A stretch of 18,263 nt of DNA from DASPWV01 sp046727855 (GTDB lineage Bacteria; Acidobacteriota; Vicinamibacteria; Vicinamibacterales; UBA2999), in contig JBKPDL010000037.1 of NCBI GenBank assembly GCA_046727855.1, forward strand, positions 1-18,263, read 5' to 3'. Numbering within the stretch: the stretch's first letter is position 1; every line of letters starts with the position of its first letter. Made by a program: the position numbers and the translations under genes. Of this stretch, positions 1 to 7,708 are shown one piece after another. The notes below the pieces were generated by a model. It was not told the DNA's origin. It made no database searches and worked only from the letters and a program-made list of their open reading frames with translations.

Positions 1-1116
1 GTCGCCGACACGCACGCCGATCGCCTCGAGGTGGTCGGGTTGGCCGCCGGCGGCAACAGCGAGGCGTTTGCGGCGCAGGTGGCGCGCTACCAGCCGCGCG
101 CGATTGCCATGGCGACCGGTGCGGCGCTCGACGAGCTACGCACCGCGCTCGGTTCCAGACTGCCGAAGACGTACGGCGCGGGCTGCGATGCGCTGATCGC
201 CGTGGCCACCCATCCCGATGTGGACATCGTGTTGTGCGCTTCATCGGGAACTGCGGCGCTTGAAGCGGTCTTGGCGGCGATCGAAGCGGGCAAAACCATC
301 GCGCTCGCCAACAAAGAAGTGCTCGTCATGGCCGGCGGCCTCGTCATGGACGCGGCCCGGCAGTATGGCGTCGCGATTCTGCCGGTCGACAGCGAGCACA
401 ACGCCATCCATCAGTGCCTGCACGGCCGGGATCCGTCCGAACTTCGCCGTCTCGTGCTGACCGCCTCGGGCGGGCCGTTCCGCGGACGCGAACGCGCGAC
501 GCTCGAGGCTGTCACCGCGGCGGATGCGCTCAAGCACCCGACCTGGCAGATGGGCCAGAAGATCACGATCGATTCGGCGACGTTGATGAACAAAGGCCTC
601 GAAGTGATCGAGGCGCACTGGCTGTTCGGCGCGCCGGCCGCGAAGATCGATGTCGTCGTGCATCCGCAGTCGATCGTCCATTCGATCGTGGAGCTGCGTG
701 ACGGGTCGATGATTGCGCAAATGGGAATCACCGATATGCGGCTGCCCATCCAATACGCGTTCTCCTATCCCGAGCGCTGGGATGCACCGGTACAGTTCCT
801 CGATTTGACGCGATGCGGATCGCTCGAATTCTACGAGCCGGCGTGGGACGACTTTCCCTGTCTCGCGCTGGCGTATCGCGCGCTCGAGGCCGAGCGCAGC
901 CTCCCGATTGTCCTCAACGCCGCCAACGAAGTGGCGGTCGAGGCGTTTCTGCAGGGACGCCTTGCGTTTACGGCAATTCCGCGGCTAATCGACGAAACCA
1001 TGGGCGCGCATCGGCCGGAGCGCGTCGACACGCTGGCGGAGATTCGGAAAATGGACAGCTGGGCGCGGGAATATGCGGCCGCCCACGTCGCCGACCTGAA
1101 GGTCCGCGCGACATGA
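1..1116 (+). CDS. dxr: 1-deoxy-D-xylulose 5-phosphate reductoisomerase, 5' end missing
   Basis: The enzyme converts 1-deoxy-D-xylulose 5-phosphate to 2-C-methyl-D-erythritol 4-phosphate with NADPH and a divalent metal, the first committed step of the cytosolic MEP isoprenoid pathway. The frame is open from base 1, so the NADPH-binding N-terminus with its GxTGSIG turn lies left of the window. The family signatures follow in order: GGNSEAF, ALANKEVLVMAG, the metal-binding DSEHNAIHQ, LTASGGPFR, HPTWQMGQKITIDSATLMNKG, HPQSIVHSIVE and, near the end, NAANEVAVEAFL. A GTG at position 31 could pass for a start, but the preceding codons (...DRLEVV) continue the family alignment, so I treat the gene as truncated by the window edge. 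It is followed by rseP, the same neighbour order as in many bacteria. Identification is very secure. Confidence 0.97.
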   Translation, partial: VADTHADRLEVVGLAAGGNSEAFAAQVARYQPRAIAMATGAALDELRTALGSRLPKTYGAGCDALIAVATHPDVDIVLCASSGTAALEAVLAAIEAGKTIALANKEVLVMAGGLVMDAARQYGVAILPVDSEHNAIHQCLHGRDPSELRRLVLTASGGPFRGRERATLEAVTAADALKHPTWQMGQKITIDSATLMNKGLEVIEAHWLFGAPAAKIDVVVHPQSIVHSIVELRDGSMIAQMGITDMRLPIQYAFSYPERWDAPVQFLDLTRCGSLEFYEPAWDDFPCLALAYRALEAERSLPIVLNAANEVAVEAFLQGRLAFTAIPRLIDETMGAHRPERVDTLAEIRKMDSWAREYAAAHVADLKVRAT

Positions 1117-1126
1117 TTGGTAGAGT

Positions 1127-1146
1127 GGCGGGCGTCCAGGCCCGCC
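1127..1146. other. GC-rich hairpin in the dxr-rseP gap
   Basis: GGCGGGC (1127-1133) and GCCCGCC (1140-1146) form a perfect 7-base stem around a 6-base loop, 10 bases after the dxr stop. No T-run follows, so a rho-independent terminator is unlikely. It may be an RNA processing or stability element, or a copy of a dispersed GC-rich palindrome. The stem is seen directly; the role is inference. Confidence 0.5.
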
Positions 1147-1176
1147 CGGTAAAATGATCGCCAAGGATTCAGTACT

Positions 1177-2496
1177 GTGACCACGCTCCTGGCGTTTGCG
1201 TTTGTTCTCGGTGTTCTCGTGTTCGTCCACGAGCTCGGTCATTTCCTGATGGCTCGGTGGCACGGCGTGCGCGTGCTCACCTTCTCGCTTGGCTTCGGCC
1301 CGAAGGTGTTCAAGGTCACGCGCGGCGGCACCGAATACGCGATCAGCGCCGTCCCGCTCGGCGGCTACGTCAAGATGGCCGGCGAAAACCCCGAAGAACA
1401 ACGCACCGGCAGCCCCGACGAGTTCCTCTCCAAGACCAAGTGGCAACGCTTCCAAATCCTGATCATGGGACCGGCAATGAACATCGCGCTCGCCATCGTC
1501 CTGCTCTGGGTGGTGCTGATGCAGGGCGCGCGTGTGCCGGTGTACGAAGATCAGCCGGTTGTCATCGGTGTGGTGAAGCCGGATTCCCCGGCCGCGCGCG
1601 GCGGCTTGCAGCCTGGCGATCGCGTTCTGCGCGTCGACGGCGAAGAGACGCCAACGTGGGATTCCTTCTTCCTCGCCATCGGCACCAAACCCAGGCGCGA
1701 CGTCGCGCTCACGATTGTGCGCGACGGGCGGGAACAGCATCTCACCGTAAAGCCGGATGCGACAACGAAGTACGACGTGGGCGACATCGGCGTGCTGCCC
1801 GACGTGTATCCCTCAATCGATTCGACGGTCTCGGGTGAACCGGCCGACAAGGCGGGCTTCAAAGCCGGCGACCAGATCCGCGCGATCAACGGGCAGCGGA
1901 TGGTCTTCTCGTCACAAGTGCAGGACGCGATCAAAAACAGCAACGGGCAGCCGATTGCGATGGTCATTCGCCGTGACGGCCAGGATCAAACCATCACCGT
2001 GACGCCGGTGCAGCGCGACAACCGCCCGATGATCGGTATTCAGATTCAAGACCAGTCCCGCTTTTTCAAGCCCGGTCCGATCGACGGCTTCGGTCTCAGC
2101 GTGCAACAGAACGTCAGGTATGCCGGCCTCATCCTGAAAACGCTTTACGGACTGATCACGGGAACGACTTCGCCGCGACAATTGATGGGACCAGTCGGCA
2201 TCGCTCAGATCTCGGGCGAGTCCGCGCAAGCCGGCTGGGTGGCGCTCTTCGCAGTGATGGCGTCAATCAGTCTCAACCTCGGCCTCCTCAACCTGATGCC
2301 GATTCCCGTTCTCGACGGCGGACACATCCTCATCATGGCCCTCGAAACCGTGGCCCGGCGCGACTTCAGCATGCAGGTCAAGGAAAAGATGTTTCTCGCC
2401 GGCTTCGTCCTGCTGATGGCGCTGATGGTCACCGTGATTTACAACGATTTGACCCGGATCAGCTGGATCGAACGCCTCATGCCCTGGCGGAACTAG
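1177..2496 (+). CDS. rseP: RIP metalloprotease RseP (site-2 protease, M50)
   Basis: An intramembrane zinc protease that cuts single-span substrates, typically anti-sigma factors or signal-peptide remnants, in the inner membrane. The 439-residue protein has the zinc motif HELGH at residues 18-22 in the first membrane helix, the family block PLGGYVKMAG near residue 65, two periplasmic PDZ domains (about residues 125-205 and 210-290) and the second active-site motif LDGGH at 379-383 (Asp380 as third ligand), followed by a C-terminal helix. The length matches the family. I chose the GTG at 1177: AAGGA lies at 1163-1167, nine bases upstream, and the protein begins directly with the first hydrophobic helix. 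It lies 60 bases after dxr and is probably co-transcribed with it. No anti-sigma/sigma pair is visible nearby, so its substrate cannot be named. Confidence 0.96.
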   Translation: MTTLLAFAFVLGVLVFVHELGHFLMARWHGVRVLTFSLGFGPKVFKVTRGGTEYAISAVPLGGYVKMAGENPEEQRTGSPDEFLSKTKWQRFQILIMGPAMNIALAIVLLWVVLMQGARVPVYEDQPVVIGVVKPDSPAARGGLQPGDRVLRVDGEETPTWDSFFLAIGTKPRRDVALTIVRDGREQHLTVKPDATTKYDVGDIGVLPDVYPSIDSTVSGEPADKAGFKAGDQIRAINGQRMVFSSQVQDAIKNSNGQPIAMVIRRDGQDQTITVTPVQRDNRPMIGIQIQDQSRFFKPGPIDGFGLSVQQNVRYAGLILKTLYGLITGTTSPRQLMGPVGIAQISGESAQAGWVALFAVMASISLNLGLLNLMPIPVLDGGHILIMALETVARRDFSMQVKEKMFLAGFVLLMALMVTVIYNDLTRISWIERLMPWRN

Positions 2497-2627
2497 TCCC
2501 TGCTCTAAGAATCCGCGGCTGCATCGCCGGACGAATGCCCACGGCATGCTCCAACAAGGCACTGGTCTTGCAGTTTCGGCCTTTAGATATGTGTCGGCGT
2601 CCTAACAACGGGACGAAGTCTTTATTT

Positions 2628-2632
2628 GGAGG
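2628..2632 (+). promoter_or_regulatory. Shine-Dalgarno deciding the start at 2640
   Basis: GGAGG stands 7 bases before the ATG at 2640. An in-frame ATG at 2634 lies only one base after it and the open frame continues further upstream to 2535, but the spacing and the signal peptide beginning MPRSVRHLL favour 2640. Confidence 0.75.
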
Positions 2633-2639
2633 AATGAAC

Positions 2640-3569
2640 ATGCCTCGTAGTGTGCGTCATTTGCTCGTCGCGCTGGCGGCGGTTGCGGCGCTGGCCGGGC
2701 CAGCGGCCGCGGCGCAGGACATGACGACGAGCGATCTGAGCAAGTTGCAACAGACGGCGGACGAAATCAACTCCGACCTCGTTCAGTTGAGACAGCGCGA
2801 TCGCACCGCCGCGCGGTCGCTGCAGGCCGAGTTGACGGATCTGGAGGACGAGATCGTTTATCTCAAGGTCAAGATGCGCAAGGAGCGCGCTGTGCCGCGC
2901 GCGGAATTCATCGATGTTCGCGATCGGCTCGAGAACCTGCGCAGCCGCGTGCGCGGAGACTCCACTAGCCGCTACGGGACTGGTGGCTCCAGTAGCACGA
3001 GCGGCACCTACAGCGACAGAGATCGTTCGGTCAACGAAACCATTGCGTCCGAACCAGGAACGCTGCCGAGCGGAACCGAGCTGGATGTTCGCCTGGCCTC
3101 GCGTCTCAGCTCCGACACCGCACAGGTCGAGGATCGATTCGAGGCGACCACGCTCGTCGACCTCCGCCAGAACGGCCAGACCATCATCCCCGCGGGTTCG
3201 GTCGTCCGCGGTGTGGTCACCGACGTCAAGAAGGCCGGTCGCATCGACCGCAAGGGAAGCCTCGCGCTTACTTTCGATCAGATTCGCATCAACGGCCGTA
3301 CGTATCCGATTCGCGGTACAGTCACGCAGGCGCTCGAAGCCGGCGGCTACAAGGAAGACGCTGGGAAGATCGGCGCCGGCGCCGCGGTTGGCGCCATCAT
3401 CGGCGGCATCATCGGCGGCGTGAAGGGTGCGGTCACCGGCATCCTGATCGGCGGCGGCGGCGTCGTTGCGGCAACGGAAGGTCAGGACGTCGAACTGCCT
3501 GAAGGCACGGTCCTGCGGATGCGGCTCGACGAGCCGCTCACGGTGAGAGGCAACTTCACACGGCAGTGA
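2640..3569 (+). CDS. Secreted coiled-coil / glycine-zipper-like protein of unknown function
   Basis: A 309-residue predicted exported protein that I cannot name. It starts with a Sec-type signal peptide (MPRSVRHLLV, hydrophobic alanine-rich core, likely cut near PAAAAQ at about residue 26). Residues 30-105 are highly charged and heptad-like (LQQTADEINSDL, LQAELTDLEDEI, RDRLENLRSRV), suggesting a coiled coil. Residues 107-130 are a Ser/Gly/Thr linker. Residues 140-235 form a beta-rich part (PSGTELDVRLASRLSSDTAQVEDRF, IIPAGSVVRGVVT) like other exported acidobacterial proteins. A glycine-rich hydrophobic stretch at 245-275 (GAGAAVGAIIGGIIGG) resembles a glycine zipper that could insert in a membrane, and the C-terminus repeats the beta motif (LPEGTVLRMRLDEPL). 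The start is set by GGAGG 7 bases upstream. It is monocistronic by appearance. An envelope role is inference. Confidence 0.85.
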   Translation: MPRSVRHLLVALAAVAALAGPAAAAQDMTTSDLSKLQQTADEINSDLVQLRQRDRTAARSLQAELTDLEDEIVYLKVKMRKERAVPRAEFIDVRDRLENLRSRVRGDSTSRYGTGGSSSTSGTYSDRDRSVNETIASEPGTLPSGTELDVRLASRLSSDTAQVEDRFEATTLVDLRQNGQTIIPAGSVVRGVVTDVKKAGRIDRKGSLALTFDQIRINGRTYPIRGTVTQALEAGGYKEDAGKIGAGAAVGAIIGGIIGGVKGAVTGILIGGGGVVAATEGQDVELPEGTVLRMRLDEPLTVRGNFTRQ

Positions 3570-3590
3570 CTGCTGTAGTAGCGAGTAGCG

Positions 3591-3661
3591 GCTAGACATC
3601 TCCTAGGCGCCAGGAACACTTGCTTCAAATATCACGCTCTCAGCCTTAGGAGATGTCTAGC
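3591..3661. repeat. 15-base inverted repeat between convergent genes
   Basis: GCTAGACATCTCCTA at 3591-3605 is the exact reverse complement of 3647-3661. A further GGC/GCC pairing (3606-3608 with 3643-3645) continues the stem past one bulged T, enclosing a loop of about 34 bases. It lies between the stops of the 2640 gene (+) and hemL (-), and the right arm contains the hemL stop codon (3657-3659). A bidirectional terminator is the simplest reading, although neither side has a T-run; a dispersed palindromic repeat is the alternative. Confidence 0.7.
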
Positions 3662-4952
3662 GCCTGCGCGCGACCACCTTCATCGCTTCTCGCGCCGCCT
3701 CTATCGTCTTCTCAATATCCCGTCCCGAATGAGCGCCTGAGAGGAACCACGCCTCGAACTGCGACGGCGGCAGATACACGCGTCGATCGAGCATGGCGTT
3801 GAAAAACGCGCCAAAACGCGGGGTGTCGGCGGTTGTCGCGCTGCGGAAATCGCGTACCCGCTCGGCGGCGAAAAACGGCGTCACCATCGAACCGATTGCG
3901 TTGACCTGAAGCGGCACGCCCGCGTCGCGGGCGGCGTCGGCCAGGCCGCCGGCAAGAGCGGCGCCCATGGCGCTGAGCCGGCGATAGAGTCCGCGCGAGA
4001 GATGTTTGAGCGACCAGATGCCGGCGGCCATCGCCAGCGGATTTCCTGAGAGCGTGCCCGCCTGATAGACCGGACCGGCGGGCGACACCATGTCCATGAC
4101 ATCACCACGTCCGCCATATGCCGCGACCGGGAGCCCCCCGCCGATGATTTTGCCAAGGCATGTCAGATCCGGTTTGACCCCATAAAGCTCCTGCGCGCCG
4201 CCCGCCGCGAGGCGGAAGCCGGTCATCACCTCGTCAAAGATCAACAACGTCCCTTCGCGATCACAGAGCGCCCGCAAGCCTTGCAGAAAGCCGGGCTCGG
4301 GAAGCACCACACCCATGTTCCCCGCGACCGGCTCGATGATCACGGCGGCAATCTCCCCTGGATTTGCGGCCGTCAGCCTCTCGATCGATGTCAAGTCGTT
4401 GAACGTCGCTAACAGAGTTGCCGCAACGGCGCCAGCCGGCACACCAGGACTCGTCGGCGAGCCAAACGTCAGCGCGCCGGAGCCGGCCTGGACGAGAAAG
4501 CCGTCGGCGTGCCCGTGGTAACACCCCTCGAACTTGATGATCTTGTCGCGCCTGGTAAATCCTCTCGCCACTCGCGCTGCGCTCATCGTCGCCTCGGTTC
4601 CCGAGTTGACGAAGCGCACGCGCTCGATCGAGGGCATCAGATCGCGCACGAGTTCGGCCATCTCGACCTCGAGCGGACTTGGCGCGCCGAAGCTGGTGCC
4701 GAGCCGCGTTTGACGGGCCAGCGCGCGCATGAGACCCGACGGCGCGTGGCCGTGGATCATCGGCCCCCATGACATGACGTAGTCGATGTAACTGTTGCCG
4801 TCGATGTCGATGATGCGCGAACCGGACGCTCGGGCGATGAAACGTGGTGTGCCGCCGACGGCTCTGAATGCCCGCACGGGACTACTCACGCCGCCGGGAA
4901 GAACGCTCACGGCGCGGTCAAACAGCTTTGCTGATTTACGCGGGTTCCTCAC
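3657..4952 (-). CDS. hemL: Glutamate-1-semialdehyde 2,1-aminomutase
   Basis: A PLP enzyme that moves the amino group of glutamate-1-semialdehyde to give 5-aminolevulinate, the second step of the C5 heme pathway. The 431-residue protein has the family N-terminus PGGVSSPVRAF (19-29), the SWGPMIHGHA block (61-70), FVNSGTEATMSA (114-125), the PLP-contact block EGCYHGHADG (142-151), the aspartate-containing FDEVMTGFR (239-247) and the Schiff-base lysine Lys268 in CLGKIIGGGLP. The length is normal. The start is a GTG with AAGGA eight bases upstream, inside a triplicated 13-base repeat. It is the last gene of the leftward heme cluster, 118 bases after the D-aminoacylase gene, and its substrate is made by HemA, encoded in the same cluster. 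Identification is secure. Confidence 0.97.
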   Translation of the reverse strand: MRNPRKSAKLFDRAVSVLPGGVSSPVRAFRAVGGTPRFIARASGSRIIDIDGNSYIDYVMSWGPMIHGHAPSGLMRALARQTRLGTSFGAPSPLEVEMAELVRDLMPSIERVRFVNSGTEATMSAARVARGFTRRDKIIKFEGCYHGHADGFLVQAGSGALTFGSPTSPGVPAGAVAATLLATFNDLTSIERLTAANPGEIAAVIIEPVAGNMGVVLPEPGFLQGLRALCDREGTLLIFDEVMTGFRLAAGGAQELYGVKPDLTCLGKIIGGGLPVAAYGGRGDVMDMVSPAGPVYQAGTLSGNPLAMAAGIWSLKHLSRGLYRRLSAMGAALAGGLADAARDAGVPLQVNAIGSMVTPFFAAERVRDFRSATTADTPRFGAFFNAMLDRRVYLPPSQFEAWFLSGAHSGRDIEKTIEAAREAMKVVARRR

Positions 4953-4981
4953 AGCGGTTCCTTACGAGGGTTCCTCACGAA
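4943..4981 (-). repeat. Three tandem 13-base units over the hemL start
   Basis: The units on the + strand are ggttcctcacagc (4943-4955), ggttccttacgag (4956-4968) and ggttcctcacgaa (4969-4981). Read on the hemL strand each carries GTRAGGAACC, a purine-rich ribosome-binding sequence. The copy nearest the gene contains the GTG start codon, and the middle copy supplies the AAGGA in correct spacing. The GTG in the far copy (4978-4976) is 26 bases away and out of frame with hemL. The repeat is seen directly; an effect on translation is inference. Confidence 0.75.
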
Positions 4982-4989
4982 CGGTCTAC

Positions 4990-5072
4990 GGCGCGCGGAG
5001 CGCGCCAACCCAACAACAAGAACCAGCCAAGGGCCGCGGGGTTCGCCGGATATCAAGGGCAGGGCCTTGGCT
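4990..5072 (-). terminator. Possible weak terminator or attenuator between the amidohydrolase gene and hemL
   Basis: Two stem-loops can be drawn. AGCCAAGG at 5025-5032 pairs with CCTTGGCT at 5065-5072, overlapping the amidohydrolase stop codon; on the minus strand it is followed by a TTCTTGTTGTTG stretch. Further on, GGCGCGC (4990-4996) and GCGCGCC (5000-5006) form a 7-base stem with a 3-base loop. Neither has a clean T-run, so partial attenuation is the most I would infer. Confidence 0.3.
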
Positions 5073-6708
5073 AGTTTGTGGCGCTTTTCCGGAGGACTTT
5101 GCCCGGTCGCGCGCCGGTATGGCGGCCTTCGTCGAGCACGACTTGGCCGTTGACCACGACCGTCGCGATTCCTTCGGAATACTGGAAGGGATTCTCGAAT
5201 GTGGCGCGATCGATCACGGTGGCCGGATCGAAGATCACCAGGTCGGCGGCCTGGCCAGCCTGGAGCGTGCCGCGGTTCGTAAAACCGAGAATGCTCGCCG
5301 GAAGCGACGTCATCTTGCGAATCGCCTCCTCGAGCGACACGACCTTCTGCTCGCGCACGTAGCGGCCGAGCACGCGCGGGAACGTTCCGAAGTTGCGCGG
5401 ATGCGGCACGCCGGATCGCAGCGGTCCTTCGGTGGCGAGCGCCGAGCCATCGGAGCCGATCGCCACCCACGACTGTTGCAGAGCGAGCTTGAGATCATCT
5501 TCGGACATGATGAAGTACACGCAGCCGACGCTGCCGCGCTCCGAAACGAGCAGATCGAATACGAAGTCGAACGGATCCTTGCCGGCAGCAGTTGCGGCTT
5601 CCGCCACCCGCATCCCTTCGTACTTGCGATTCAGGTTTTGATTTGCGTCGCCCACGCCGCGCGTTCTTCCGATCGAAGCAAGCTGCACGTTCTGCCACGT
5701 GCCGGCCGACTGATAGCGGTTCTCCCACGTCGGATTCGGATCTTCCATCTCGCGGCGAATACGTGCCCGCGTGGCGGGATCCTTCAGTCGCTCGACGAGG
5801 CGCGCGGAGCCGCCTTCTTCAACCCAATCGGGGATCGTGGCGGTGAGTCCTGTGCTGCTGGCAATATAGGGATACTGGTCCGCCGTGATCCGTACGCCGC
5901 GCTTGCGCGCGTTTTCGACGAGCGCAATGACGTCCTTCATGCGGCCGAAGTTGCGGGCGCCGGTAATCTTGAGGTGAAAGATGTGGCCGGGAAGCTTGGC
6001 GCGCTCGGCGATGGCGATGATCTCCTCGAGTCCCTCTTTGTATTTGACGCCGTCGTAGCGCAGGTGCGACGCATAGAGTCCGCCGGACTGCGCCGCGACG
6101 CGCGAGAGCGACGCGAGCTCTTCGATATCGGCGTAGGCATTGGGTGGGTAAATGAGGCCGGTCGAAACGCCGAAGGCGCCCTGCTTCATCGCCTCGCGCA
6201 CGATCACCTGCATCTTCTGCAGCTCGGCCGGCGTTGGCGGCCGGTTATCGTTGCCAATCACCTCTTCGCGGACGCTGCCCAGCCCGATGTAGGAGAGCAG
6301 ATTGACCGAGATGCCGTTCTTTTCAAGCGTCGAGAAGTAGGCGTTGAAGTCCGGGTAGGCCGTGCTCGGCGCGACCGAACCCGACTCGCCAATGATCTCG
6401 GTGGTGACGCCCTGCCGAATCTTGCTCTGCGCGTTGCCGTCGGTGACGAGCGGAATGTCGGAATGCGAGTGCATGTCGATGAAGCCAGGCGCGACGACAC
6501 GTCCCCTGGCGTCGATCGTCCGAGTTGCGGCGGGCGAGGCGGTGCCAACGCTCGTGATGCGTCCGCCGGCGATCGCGATGTTGCCGGTGCGCGCCGGGCT
6601 GCCGGTGCCATCCACGATGCGCGCGTTGGTGATGAGCAGATCGACGGGGGCATTCTGCGCCGCAACGGCGCTTGTGAAGAACAGTACTGCCAGGAGTATG
6701 CGCTTCAT
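5071..6708 (-). CDS. Exported N-acyl-D-amino-acid deacylase (D-aminoacylase) family amidohydrolase
   Basis: A member of the amidohydrolase superfamily related to N-acyl-D-amino-acid deacylases, which release D-amino acids from N-acylated forms. The 545-residue protein starts with a signal peptide (MKRILLAVLF...AVAAQNA), so it should act outside the cytoplasm. The metal-binding HSH of FIDMHSHSD is at residues 80-82; further ligand candidates are the His of YASHLRYDG, the His of GHIFHLKITG and the Asp of IGSDGSALATEGP. The usual bridging GNCG block appears as GESGS (107-111), with Ser in place of Cys. The start ATG is preceded by GAGGAA and overlaps the hemB stop by 4 bases (ATGA), implying translational coupling. 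The same frame is open far upstream through hemB, but that part is not coding. Substrate cannot be told from sequence, and a link to heme synthesis is unknown. Confidence 0.9.
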   Translation of the reverse strand: MKRILLAVLFFTSAVAAQNAPVDLLITNARIVDGTGSPARTGNIAIAGGRITSVGTASPAATRTIDARGRVVAPGFIDMHSHSDIPLVTDGNAQSKIRQGVTTEIIGESGSVAPSTAYPDFNAYFSTLEKNGISVNLLSYIGLGSVREEVIGNDNRPPTPAELQKMQVIVREAMKQGAFGVSTGLIYPPNAYADIEELASLSRVAAQSGGLYASHLRYDGVKYKEGLEEIIAIAERAKLPGHIFHLKITGARNFGRMKDVIALVENARKRGVRITADQYPYIASSTGLTATIPDWVEEGGSARLVERLKDPATRARIRREMEDPNPTWENRYQSAGTWQNVQLASIGRTRGVGDANQNLNRKYEGMRVAEAATAAGKDPFDFVFDLLVSERGSVGCVYFIMSEDDLKLALQQSWVAIGSDGSALATEGPLRSGVPHPRNFGTFPRVLGRYVREQKVVSLEEAIRKMTSLPASILGFTNRGTLQAGQAADLVIFDPATVIDRATFENPFQYSEGIATVVVNGQVVLDEGRHTGARPGKVLRKSATN

Positions 6709-7706
6709 CGTGCGTTCCTCAAGACGCGTGCGGCGTCGCGCGCGAAGTAGGTGATGATCATGTCCGCTCCTGCGCGGCGAATCGCGGTGAGCGATTCCAT
6801 CATCGCCCGTTCTTCGTCTATCCAGCCAAGCTTCGCCGCGGCTTTGATCATCGAATACTCGCCGCTCACCTGATACGCGGCGGTTGGGTAGCCAAAGCGT
6901 TCCTTCACGCGCCACAGGATGTCGAGATACGGGCCGGCCGGCTTGACCATCACGATATCGGCTCCTTCTTCGATATCGAGCTCGACCTCGCGAAGCGCTT
7001 CGGCGGCATTTGCCGGATCCATCTGGTGGCTGCGGCGGTCGCCAAACTGCGGAGTCGAGTCCGCCGCTTCTCGAAACGGGCCATAGAAGCCGGAGCAGTA
7101 CTTCGCTGCATACGACATGATCGCGACGTGATCGAACCCGCGCTCGTCGAGCGCCGCGCGAATGGCGCCGACGCGGCCGTCCATCATGTCCGAGGGCGCC
7201 ACGATGTGCGCGCCCGCCGCAGCATGCGACAGCGCCGAGCGGACGAGCAATTGGACGGTCTCGTCGTTGGCGATATCGCCGTCGACGATCACACCGCAAT
7301 GGCCATGCGACGTGTATTCGCACAGACAAACGTCCGTGATGACGACCGTGTTTGGAGAATCGCGGCGGATGGCGCGCACGGCTTCCTGCACCGGACCCTT
7401 CGGATCGTAGGCGCCGGTGCCACGCTCGTCTTTACTCGGCGGCAGCCCGAACAGAAGCACTGCAGGAACGCCATCGCTCCAAGCTTCTCTGGATTCACGA
7501 ACCGCCTCGTCCACCGACATCTGATGAACGCCAGGCATCGAACTGACTTCGCGTCGCGCGCCGGTCCCTTCGGTGACGAACAGCGGCAAAATAAATTGGT
7601 CCGCCGCCAGGCGCGCCTCGCGCACGAGCGAGCGCAACGCAGGCGTACGTCGCAAACGCCGAAGGCGACGCGCCAACTGAAGTTGAGTGCGACTGGTCGT
7701 GCTCAT
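6705..7706 (-). CDS. hemB: Delta-aminolevulinic acid dehydratase (porphobilinogen synthase)
   Basis: Condenses two molecules of 5-aminolevulinate to porphobilinogen in the cytoplasm. From the chosen ATG the protein has 333 residues, normal for the family. It carries the cysteine-rich zinc motif CLCEYTSHGHCG (Cys-x-Cys...Cys, the zinc-dependent type), the first active-site lysine in MSYAAKYCSGFYGPFR, the block STPQFGDRRSHQMDPAN and the Schiff-base lysine in VMVKPAGPYLD. The start is uncertain: an in-frame ATG at 7751 would add 15 residues (NTDRTQADADKNAA) encoded by a simple repeat and overlapping the upstream gene. I prefer 7706 because homology begins soon after (RRLRRLRRTPALRSLVRE) and the extension is low complexity. 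Neither start has a strong Shine-Dalgarno. The stop overlaps the amidohydrolase start by 4 bases. Confidence 0.95.
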   Translation of the reverse strand: MSTTSRTQLQLARRLRRLRRTPALRSLVREARLAADQFILPLFVTEGTGARREVSSMPGVHQMSVDEAVRESREAWSDGVPAVLLFGLPPSKDERGTGAYDPKGPVQEAVRAIRRDSPNTVVITDVCLCEYTSHGHCGVIVDGDIANDETVQLLVRSALSHAAAGAHIVAPSDMMDGRVGAIRAALDERGFDHVAIMSYAAKYCSGFYGPFREAADSTPQFGDRRSHQMDPANAAEALREVELDIEEGADIVMVKPAGPYLDILWRVKERFGYPTAAYQVSGEYSMIKAAAKLGWIDEERAMMESLTAIRRAGADMIITYFARDAARVLRNAR

Positions 7707-7708
7707 AG

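Noticed and set aside
2568..2596. Promoter before the exported protein gene (TTGCAG with an AT-rich patch)
   Set aside because: The only -10-like words (TAGATA, GATATG) lie 10-12 bases from TTGCAG, too short for a sigma-70 promoter.
2535..2639. N-terminal extension of the exported protein from an ATG at 2535
   Set aside because: GGAGG and a clean signal peptide support 2640; the extension would bury the signal peptide behind 35 unrelated residues.
4795..6750. Long open frame (651 codons) on the + strand opposite hemL and the amidohydrolase gene
   Set aside because: It is antisense to two well-supported enzymes, and its translation is Arg/His/Ala-rich with no recognisable motif, as expected from high-GC mirror frames.
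6709..7329. Upstream extension of the amidohydrolase frame inside hemB
   Set aside because: The signal peptide, GAGGAA and ATGA overlap fix the start at 6708; the extension is a shadow of hemB in another frame.
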